This document shows, piece by piece, positions 7,600 through 12,821 of a DNA stretch of 13,720 nucleotides. Below the pieces are notes generated by a model. The model saw only the letters and a program-made list of their open reading frames with translations, was not told the origin of the DNA and did no database searches. Every line of letters starts with the position of its first letter. Within the stretch, counting starts at the first letter, position 1. The stretch comes from an uncultured Gammaproteobacteria bacterium (GTDB lineage Bacteria > Pseudomonadota > Gammaproteobacteria > UBA9214). A program made the translations under genes and the position numbers. Location of the stretch: contig CAJQOV010000122.1 in NCBI GenBank assembly GCA_905480065.1, positions 1-13,720 of the forward strand, written 5' to 3'.

Positions 7600-8532
7600 T
7601 CACGGTACTGTAGCCTCTCGCTGAAATCCAGTCGGTGCAGTGCGTGTGCGTTGTACCGGCAGGGCGCTGCGGTCCCAGTGCGCAATGGCCCAGGTCAGCA
7701 GGTCCGGCAGGTCGATAGCTGCCGTCAGTATCGGTAGTGGCTGGTTCAGGAAGCGCAATGCCTGCACCAGGGAGGCGGTTTTGCGTTGCTCCGGTATGGC
7801 CGGCGCAAAGGTTTGCTTGCCGAGTTTCTCCTGTTGTGCATTCACGGCAACCGGCAGGTGCAGGTAAGCGGGTTCGGGATGCCCGAGCAATTGCTGCAAA
7901 TGGATCTGGCGTGGTGTCGAATCGAGCAGGTCCGAACCGCGTACCACGTGGGTTATGCGCTGTGCTGCATCATCGACCACCACGGCCAGCTGGTAGGCAT
8001 ACAGACCGTCGGCGCGGCGCAGCACAAAGTCGCCGACATCCCGGTTCAGCTGCTGGCTGATTGCACCCTGCAGGACATCCTGGAACCCGATCGTGCGGTC
8101 ATATACCTGTACCCGCATTGCGCGGGCTGTGCGCCCCGGTGGCAGGCCGTTGCGGCAGGTGCCGGGGTATACCGGGTTACTGCTGCTGCCGGTCTGGCCG
8201 TCGGCGATTTCCTTGCGCGTACAGGCACAGTCGTACAGGTGGCCGGACTGTTGCAGCTGTGCGAGTGCAGCTTCGTAACAGGCACTGCGGCGGCTCTGGT
8301 ACTGCACGGGTTCATCCCATTCGAGGCCGAAGGCTTCCAGTGTGTGCAGTATTTGGTCGGCGGCTCCGGGTATCTCGCGTGGCGGGTCGAGATCTTCCAT
8401 GCGCACCAGCCAGCTGCCGTGATGATGACGTGCATCGAGATAGCTGCCCAGTGCGGCCACCAGTGACCCGAAGTGCAACGGGCCGGTAGGTGAGGGCGCG
8501 AAACGTCCGCGATAGGGTTGTGCGTCATTCAT
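7600..8532 (-). CDS. gluQ: glutamyl-queuosine tRNA(Asp) synthetase
   Basis: A truncated glutamyl-tRNA synthetase paralogue that lacks the anticodon-binding domain and attaches glutamate to the queuosine base at position 34 of tRNA(Asp). The 310-residue product begins MNDAQPYRGRFAPSPTGPLHFGSL, carrying the HIGH-like motif of class I synthetases. The zinc site typical of the family is visible as C102, C104, Y122 and C126 (DCACTRKE and VYPGTC). The KMSKS-like motif reads KLGKQ, where E. coli has KLSKQ as I recall. The ATG at 8532 was chosen because homologues start just before the GRFAPSPTG motif; an upstream in-frame TTG at 8610 overlaps the dksA stop and would place the terminator hairpin inside the gene. 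The ribosome site is weak (AAGAG). Expression probably depends on readthrough from dksA past the terminator between them. Confidence 0.95.
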   Translation of the reverse strand: MNDAQPYRGRFAPSPTGPLHFGSLVAALGSYLDARHHHGSWLVRMEDLDPPREIPGAADQILHTLEAFGLEWDEPVQYQSRRSACYEAALAQLQQSGHLYDCACTRKEIADGQTGSSSNPVYPGTCRNGLPPGRTARAMRVQVYDRTIGFQDVLQGAISQQLNRDVGDFVLRRADGLYAYQLAVVVDDAAQRITHVVRGSDLLDSTPRQIHLQQLLGHPEPAYLHLPVAVNAQQEKLGKQTFAPAIPEQRKTASLVQALRFLNQPLPILTAAIDLPDLLTWAIAHWDRSALPVQRTRTAPTGFQREATVP

Positions 8533-8556
8533 CTGCTGTACTCTTGCTGCCTGCAC

Positions 8557-8579
8557 AAAAAAGCCGGCGTGAGCCGGCT
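8557..8579 (-). terminator. intrinsic terminator between dksA and gluQ
   Basis: Reading leftward, AGCCGGC, loop TCAC and GCCGGCT form a perfect 7-bp GC-rich hairpin, followed at once by a T-run (minus strand 8562-8557). It lies 27 bases after the dksA stop and about 25 bases before the gluQ ATG. An equivalent terminator that limits gluQ expression has been described for the dksA-gluQ pair of Shigella flexneri and E. coli. Confidence 0.94.
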
Positions 8580-8606
8580 GGTTTGCAGTATTGCGTATAC
8601 CGCTGG

Positions 8607-9302
8607 TCAACCCATCTGTTTTTCCCTGATTTCGTCAAGGATCTTGCAGTCAATGCACAGCGTTGCGGTAGGGCGCGCCTCTAGCCGCTTGACGCCGATC
8701 TCCACACCGCAGGCTTCGCAGTAACCGAATTCGTTATCGTCGAGGTGACGAATCGACTCGTCGATCTTCTTGATCAGCTTGCGTTCCCGGTCACGGGCAC
8801 GCAGCTCCATGCTGAATTCCGATTCCTGGGTGGCGCGATCATTCGGGTCGGGGAAATTCGCCGCATCATCCTGCATGTGGTGCACGGTACGATCCACTTC
8901 CTCCATCAGGCCGCGTTTCCAGGTGAGCAGGATGTTACGGAAATGCTCGACCTGGTGGTCATTCATGTATTCCTCGCCCTTCCTTTCTACATACGGCGCA
9001 ATGCCTGGAACCGGTCCGATTTGCGTGGCTGGCTTTTTCACCGCCCGGCTGCGCGCTGGCGCAGTCTTTTTCACCGCCCGGCTGGACGCTGGCACAGTCT
9101 TTTTCGCCGCCCGTTTGGGCGCTGCTGCAGTCTTTTTCGCCGCTGCAGCAGCGGGTTTGCTGGCGGCGGGAGATTTCTTGCTGGCAACTTTCTTTTTCGC
9201 GGTCGCCTTCTTTGCAGCGACCTTCTTCACCGTCTTCCTGGCGGGGGCGGGTTTCTTCTTGGTTGCGGTCCTGGCCTTCACTGCCTTCTTTTTTACAGCC
9301 AT
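8607..9302 (-). CDS. dksA: RNA polymerase-binding regulator DksA with a long Lys/Ala-rich N-terminal tail
   Basis: DksA enters the RNA polymerase secondary channel and, with ppGpp, adjusts promoter activity in the stringent response. Residues from about 97 (GIAPYVERKGEEYMND) to 231 match E. coli DksA almost throughout: coiled-coil tip DPNDRA with D152, D155 and A157 (D71, D74, A76 in E. coli), and a four-cysteine zinc site at C195, C198, C216 and C219 (CEAC and CIDC). The protein has 231 residues against 151 in E. coli. The extra part, residues 1 to about 95, is almost only Lys, Ala, Pro, Thr, Arg and Ser, like histone H1 or AlgP tails. The ATG at 9302 has a good GGAGAG ribosome site at 9310-9315, and no comparable start precedes the conserved core, so the tail is likely translated. 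Residues about 57-89 come from a 33-bp tandem repeat. gluQ follows beyond a terminator. Confidence 0.96.
   Translation of the reverse strand: MAVKKKAVKARTATKKKPAPARKTVKKVAAKKATAKKKVASKKSPAASKPAAAAAKKTAAAPKRAAKKTVPASSRAVKKTAPARSRAVKKPATQIGPVPGIAPYVERKGEEYMNDHQVEHFRNILLTWKRGLMEEVDRTVHHMQDDAANFPDPNDRATQESEFSMELRARDRERKLIKKIDESIRHLDDNEFGYCEACGVEIGVKRLEARPTATLCIDCKILDEIREKQMG
9039..9137 (-). repeat. 33-bp tandem repeat (3 copies) inside dksA
   Basis: Three consecutive 33-bp units (9039-9071, 9072-9104, 9105-9137), each ending GCAGTCTTTTT or CAGTCTTTTT on the plus strand, encode 11-residue units. In reading order they give KKTAAAPKRAA, KKTVPASSRAV and KKTAPARSRAV. The two units nearest the conserved DksA core are most alike. 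More diverged Lys/Ala-rich sequence continues on the N-terminal side. Because the unit is a multiple of three, copy-number changes would keep the frame. Confidence 0.88.
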
Positions 9303-9539
9303 CAGGAAGCTCTCCGGGTGGTGGCTTTAACCCACTGATATATATGGGTATTCTACTGGGTAACTGGCGCTGTAGAGTATCGTTTTCGCCGCCAGATCAA
9401 TACAGGGGCGTTATTTATACGCCACTTTTACCATTAGTCAAGGATGCCGGCAGGGTGCCATCGGCATGGTTTGCACAGCTGTAGTGAAGTTCGGCATCAT
9501 GCTTCACACAGACAATTTTCACAGCGATGGAGGCGGGGT
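9303..9539. promoter_or_regulatory. divergent promoter region of dksA and the CbbY-type gene
   Basis: This 237-base gap between two genes transcribed away from each other must hold both promoters. For dksA, a TAGAAT -10-like hexamer lies about 50 bases upstream on the minus strand without a good -35. A short inverted repeat, GGCGT tatttat ACGCC (9407-9423), sits near the middle and could be an operator or chance. A second pair, CTGGCG (9364-9369) and CGCCAG (9390-9395), flanks a 20-base spacer. I see no open reading frame of note. Confidence 0.35.
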
Positions 9540-10316
9540 ATGAGTCGCAGCTTGCAGGCGGTGTTGCTGGACGTGGATGGCACGCTGGCAGATACCGAGG
9601 AAGTGCATCGTCAGGCATTCAATGCGGCGTTTGCCGCGGCCGGTCTCGACTGGGAGTGGAGCCAGGCGCTGTATCACGAGTTGCTCGCGGTGACCGGTGG
9701 CAAGGAGCGGATCCGTTACTACCTGCAGCGGGAACGGCCGGATTTTCCGCTGCCGGATAATGCTGACGAGTTCATCGCAGGCCTGCACCAGGCCAAGACC
9801 GGTTTCTATGTCAGTGCGCTGGCCAGTGGCAAGGTGCCGTTGCGGCCCGGTGTCGAGCGCTTGCTGGCAGACGTGCGCCGGTACGGTTTGCGGCTTGCGA
9901 TTGTGACCACGACCACGCCGGACAATATCACGGCATTGCTGGAACACTCCTTTTCACAGGATGTGTCCGGCTGGTTCGAGGTGATTGCCGCGGGCAGTGT
10001 AGTGCCACGCAAGAAACCGGCGCCGGATATCTATCACTACGCCTTGCAGCAACTGCAACTGGAAGCGCAGGACTGTATTGCCATCGAGGATTCACTGAAC
10101 GGTTTGCAATCGGCCACTGCCGCCGGTGTGTCAACCCTGATCACCATCAACCCGTACACCGCAAAACAGGACTTCAGCGGTGCGGCACTGGTGCTGGACC
10201 ACCTTGGTGAACCGGACTTGCCCTGTACCGTGCTGGCCGGCGGGTTGGCGCCAGACGCCATGGTGGATGCGGAATTCCTGGTGCAGTTGCATGCCGAAAC
10301 CGTGACTGTGAGCTGA
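9540..10316 (+). CDS. cbbY: HAD-family sugar bisphosphate phosphatase, CbbY type
   Basis: A 258-residue HAD-superfamily phosphatase. It shows the four HAD motifs: DVDGT with nucleophile D11 and acid/base D13, the TTTT stretch at 123-126, K158 in RKKPAPD, and IEDS with E183 and D184. The cap region reads ADTEEVHRQAFNAAF and LLAVTGGKERI, closely resembling CbbY of Rhodobacter and plant plastids, which removes xylulose-1,5-bisphosphate, an inhibitory by-product of RuBisCO. CbbY-like proteins also occur in organisms without RuBisCO, where they may act on other sugar phosphates, so the substrate is inferred. The ATG at 9540 was chosen for its strong GGAGG six bases upstream and because DVDGT then sits at the usual N-terminal position. 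An aminotransferase follows nine bases later, probably in one operon. Confidence 0.88.
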   Translation: MSRSLQAVLLDVDGTLADTEEVHRQAFNAAFAAAGLDWEWSQALYHELLAVTGGKERIRYYLQRERPDFPLPDNADEFIAGLHQAKTGFYVSALASGKVPLRPGVERLLADVRRYGLRLAIVTTTTPDNITALLEHSFSQDVSGWFEVIAAGSVVPRKKPAPDIYHYALQQLQLEAQDCIAIEDSLNGLQSATAAGVSTLITINPYTAKQDFSGAALVLDHLGEPDLPCTVLAGGLAPDAMVDAEFLVQLHAETVTVS

Positions 10317-10325
10317 AATCGCGGC

Positions 10326-11477
10326 ATGACGATCGCGACACGCATGCAACGCATCCAGCCCTTCCACGTGATGGCGTTGCTGGCGCGTGCACGTGAACTG
10401 GAAGCGGCTGGCCGGTCCGTGATCCACATGGAGATCGGTGAGCCGGATTTTATGACACCGCAGCCGGTGATCGATGCCGGTCATGCCGCACTGACGGCCG
10501 GCCTGACACACTACACGCCGGCCACCGGTCTGCCTGCGCTGCGTGAACGCATTGCGCAGTACTACCTCGAACGCTATGACGTGACGGTTGCGCCGCAGCG
10601 CATCGTGGTGACACCCGGGGCATCCAGTGCCTTGCAGCTGGTGCTGTCCGCACTGGTCAATCCCGGCGACCAGGTGTTACTGACCGATCCGGGTTATCCC
10701 TGTAACCGCAATTTTGTCTACCTGCTGAATGCAGAACCGGTCGGCATGCCGGTGGGTGCGGAGACCGCCTGGCAACCGTCCGTGCAGCAGGTGCGTGAAC
10801 ACTGGTCGGCAAACACCGCGGCACTGCTGCTGGCCTCGCCGTCCAATCCGACCGGCACCTTGCTCGACCCGGCATCGATACGCGGCTATCTCGACATCAT
10901 CCGGTCGCAAGGCGGTATGTTGATCATCGACGAGATCTACCATGGCCTGACCTATGGCGCCGCCGTGCCGACCGCATTGTCGATCTCCGACGAGATCTGT
11001 GTGATCAACAGTTTTTCCAAGTATTTCGGCATGACTGGCTGGCGGCTGGGCTGGCTGGTGGCACCGCCGGCACTGGTGCCGGAACTCGACAAGCTGGCGC
11101 AGAACCTGTTCCTGGCGGCACCGACCCTGTCCCAGCATGCCGCACTGCATGCCTTTGACCGGGACAGCATCGAGATTCTGGAACAACGCCGTGAGTGCTT
11201 CCGGCAGCGCCGTGACTACCTGTTGCCGGCATTGCGCGCACTGGGTTTCGCTATCCCGGTACAGCCGGAGGGTGCGTTCTACCTGTATGCCGATTGCAGC
11301 CGGTTTACCGATGACAGCTTTGCCTTGTCGAATCGCCTGCTGGAGGAGGCCGGCGTGGCAATTACCCCCGGCATCGATTTCGGCAGCTACCGTGCCAGCC
11401 ACCATGTGCGCTTTGCCTATACCACCTCGCTGGAGAACCTGCAGGAAGGCGTGCGGCGCCTGCGCGAGTACTTGTAA
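10326..11477 (+). CDS. class I pyridoxal-phosphate aminotransferase
   Basis: A 383-residue fold-type I aminotransferase. Visible landmarks are GEPDF near the N-terminus, the THYTPATGLPALRE motif, N174 in SPSNPTG, D202 in IIDEIYHG (contacts the cofactor pyridine nitrogen), the Schiff-base lysine K232 in SFSKYFGMTGWRLGW, and R362 in HHVRFAYT, which binds the substrate carboxylate. The length and motifs place it in the aspartate/alanine-type subgroup Ib, but the amino-group donor and acceptor cannot be read from sequence. The ATG at 10326 is nine bases after the CbbY-type gene's stop; the ribosome site is weak (GAG within the previous gene's last codons), suggesting translational coupling. No intrinsic terminator is evident after the TAA. 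Confidence 0.93.
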   Translation: MTIATRMQRIQPFHVMALLARARELEAAGRSVIHMEIGEPDFMTPQPVIDAGHAALTAGLTHYTPATGLPALRERIAQYYLERYDVTVAPQRIVVTPGASSALQLVLSALVNPGDQVLLTDPGYPCNRNFVYLLNAEPVGMPVGAETAWQPSVQQVREHWSANTAALLLASPSNPTGTLLDPASIRGYLDIIRSQGGMLIIDEIYHGLTYGAAVPTALSISDEICVINSFSKYFGMTGWRLGWLVAPPALVPELDKLAQNLFLAAPTLSQHAALHAFDRDSIEILEQRRECFRQRRDYLLPALRALGFAIPVQPEGAFYLYADCSRFTDDSFALSNRLLEEAGVAITPGIDFGSYRASHHVRFAYTTSLENLQEGVRRLREYL

Positions 11478-11528
11478 GCCGTAATCCTGTTGCGTATGTA
11501 CATGCTTGCAGCACGAGGAAATCATTTA

Positions 11529-11575
11529 ACTTGCGCAAAGGTGCGCAGGCGCCAGAAACTTTCTCACGCAGAGGG
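11529..11575 (+). repeat. degenerate copy of the GCGCAAAG/CACGCAGAGG intergenic repeat
   Basis: GCGCAAAGG at 11533-11541, then GCGCAGG, and after a short gap TTTCTCACGCAGAGGG, resemble the order of modules in the better-preserved arms at 12568-12637 and 12753-12807. It lies in the gap of about 240 bases (11478-11720) between the convergent aminotransferase and cysZ genes, which holds no gene that I can support. Confidence 0.4.
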
Positions 11576-11603
11576 AGGTTTTGCAGTCGTGATTTTCATC
11601 TCT

Positions 11604-11629
11604 GTCATTCCCGCCTGCGTTGGAATGAC
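11604..11629. repeat. GTCATTCC inverted repeat
   Basis: GTCATTCC (11604-11611) and GGAATGAC (11622-11629) form a perfect 8-bp inverted repeat around CGCCTGCGTT. It resembles the GTCATTCCCGCG... type of short palindromic intergenic element common in many proteobacteria. It lies between convergent genes, where it could serve as a bidirectional mRNA end, though no T-run follows. Confidence 0.55.
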
Positions 11630-11692
11630 GTCAGAGGGAATCACGGGCGCCAGTGCCAGCCGTACCGGCTCGTGGCTATTGAAGGATATGTG

Positions 11693-11707
11693 ACTTGCGC
11701 CGCAAGT
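11693..11707. repeat. 15-bp palindrome beyond the cysZ stop
   Basis: ACTTGCG, one central C, and CGCAAGT form a near-perfect palindrome ending 13 bases from the cysZ stop codon. A one-base loop means it would fold as a 5-bp stem at most in RNA and no T-run follows, so it is not a clear terminator. As DNA it could be a protein-binding site. Role unknown. Confidence 0.4.
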
Positions 11708-11720
11708 ACTCGCCGCAGAG

Positions 11721-12479
11721 CTATGTGCCGGCAGATGACTTTTCTGCGCTATGTTGCTGTCGGAACTCGCCCACCCACAACGCCGTGGCGCCGGCCACGG
11801 CGGCCGGCATGGCGATGAAATTAACCAGCGGTATTAATGTCAGCAGCAGGGTGCTGCCGCCAAACCCGTACGCCAGTACGCGGCGCTTGCGCAGCATGGC
11901 GCGTTGCGTGGCGAAATGCAGGCCGTGGTTGGCCAGCGGGTAGTCCAGATATTCGATGGCCAGCATCCAGGCACTGAACAGTCCCCACAGTACCGGTGCG
12001 GCCATGTTGACCACCGGGATCAGGAACAACAGCCCGAGCGGTAGCGCACGCAGTGCGAAGTACAGCAGCTTGCGCAGTTCCGACAACAGGCTCGGCACGA
12101 TGTCCTTTGCCAGTGCACGCCAGCCGCCGGTATCAATCGGCTGGCCGGTGAGGTGCTGCTCGACGGCCTCGGCGAGCATGCCGTTGAACGGGGCGGCCAC
12201 CAGATTGGTCAGCAACGAAAAACTGTAAAACACCAGCAGCACGGCGGTCAGTGCAAACAGCGGCCAGAGCAGGTAACGCAGCCAGTCCAGCCACTCCGGC
12301 AGGCGGCCCAGCCAGTTGTCCAGCAGCAGTTCCAGCCAGTAGCCCAGTCCGTACAGTGCGCCGGCAAAACACAGCGTACTGATCAGCAATGGTACGGCCA
12401 CGTAACGGCGCAGCCCCGGTTGGCGCAGCAAGCGCAGCCCGGTGAGCAGGTAGTGGAATCCGGAGTGTGTGTTTGCCAT
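11721..12479 (-). CDS. cysZ: CysZ-type sulfate permease
   Basis: An inner-membrane protein of the EI24/CysZ family; E. coli CysZ carries sulfate into the cell for cysteine synthesis. The 252-residue product starts MANTHSGFHYLLTGLRLLRQPGLRRYVAVPLLIS and contains the family stretch NLVAAPFNGMLAE after the second hydrophobic segment. Hydrophobic segments occur at about residues 27-48, 66-92, 138-175 and 205-235, fitting the hemipenetrating and transmembrane helices of the family. Length matches E. coli CysZ (253). The ATG at 12479 has GAGG at 12493-12490, ten bases upstream. It appears monocistronic, and the repeat-bearing spacer lies directly upstream. No sulfate assimilation gene is adjacent. 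Confidence 0.94.
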   Translation of the reverse strand: MANTHSGFHYLLTGLRLLRQPGLRRYVAVPLLISTLCFAGALYGLGYWLELLLDNWLGRLPEWLDWLRYLLWPLFALTAVLLVFYSFSLLTNLVAAPFNGMLAEAVEQHLTGQPIDTGGWRALAKDIVPSLLSELRKLLYFALRALPLGLLFLIPVVNMAAPVLWGLFSAWMLAIEYLDYPLANHGLHFATQRAMLRKRRVLAYGFGGSTLLLTLIPLVNFIAMPAAVAGATALWVGEFRQQHSAEKSSAGT

Positions 12480-12567
12480 GGGTTGCTATCCTCGCAGCGA
12501 TCATACCGGTAACGTGGCTGGTGCGTGAACCTGTCCGGTGCAGTGTCGCTGTGCAAAGAATTCGCAC

Positions 12568-12637
12568 GCGCAGAGGCGCAAAGGCGCAGAGAAATCAAAA
12601 ACACATTTGCCACAGAGGGCACAGAGAACACCGAGAT
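12568..12637 (+). repeat. intergenic short-period repeat, arm 1
   Basis: Two modules are visible. Module A is three 8-base units, GCGCAGAG, GCGCAAAG, GCGCAGAG (12568-12591). Module B is three 9-base units, CACAGAGGG, CACAGAGAA, CACCGAGAT (12611-12637). Positions 12607-12631 are a perfect 25-bp reverse-complement match to 12759-12783 in arm 2. It lies in the 342-base gap between cysZ and the FGGY kinase. Similar CACAGAG and GCGCAAAG strings are, to my knowledge, dispersed in intergenic DNA of many environmental bacteria. Confidence 0.85.
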
Positions 12638-12698
12638 AACCAGTAAAGGCGTCATTCAGCCGCATGACCACGCCTGGATCCCTGCAGACTGTCCGGCG

Positions 12699-12723
12699 TA
12701 ATGCGCTGTGCTATTGCGCATTA
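12699..12723. repeat. hairpin between the two repeat arms
   Basis: TAATGCGC (12699-12706) and GCGCATTA (12716-12723) form a perfect 8-bp inverted repeat with a 9-base loop. It sits slightly toward arm 2 within the 115 bases separating the two inverted arms. It may be the centre of a composite palindromic element or a separate small stem-loop. Confidence 0.55.
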
Positions 12724-12752
12724 CACGGGGATTGCCGCCGGGGCGACTCGAT

Positions 12753-12807
12753 TACTCTGTGTTCTCTGTGCCCTCTGTGGCAATTATCTTTCTTTGCGCC
12801 TCGGCGC
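12753..12807 (-). repeat. intergenic short-period repeat, arm 2 (inverted)
   Basis: Read on the minus strand this repeats arm 1 in the same module order: GCGCCGAG and GCGCAAAG (12807-12792), then after an A-rich spacer CACAGAGGG, CACAGAGAA, CACAGAGTA (12779-12753). The stretch 12759-12783 is identical to arm 1 in reverse complement. It ends only 14 bases from the stop of the FGGY kinase, so the kinase mRNA would carry it in its 3' end. Confidence 0.85.
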
Positions 12808-12821
12808 GAGCGAACTGGTCT

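Noticed and set aside
8533..8610. In-frame N-terminal extension of gluQ from a TTG overlapping the dksA stop
   Set aside because: It would translate through the terminator hairpin and add residues before the usual N-terminus; the ATG at 8532 fits the family.
9444..9539. In-frame extension upstream of the CbbY-type gene
   Set aside because: The ATG at 9540 has a strong GGAGG site and places the DVDGT motif where HAD proteins have it; the extension has no family match.
11529..11700. ACTTGCGC at 11529-11536 and 11693-11700 as target-site duplications of an inserted element
   Set aside because: An 8-bp direct repeat within a 240-base gap is not unlikely by chance, no terminal inverted repeats lie just inside the copies, and no transposase is present.
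12568..12807. Possible CRISPR array or tRNA-like element in the repeated spacer
   Set aside because: The repeat units are only 8-9 bases, directly adjacent and without unique spacers, and the two blocks are inverted. No cas gene or cloverleaf is present.
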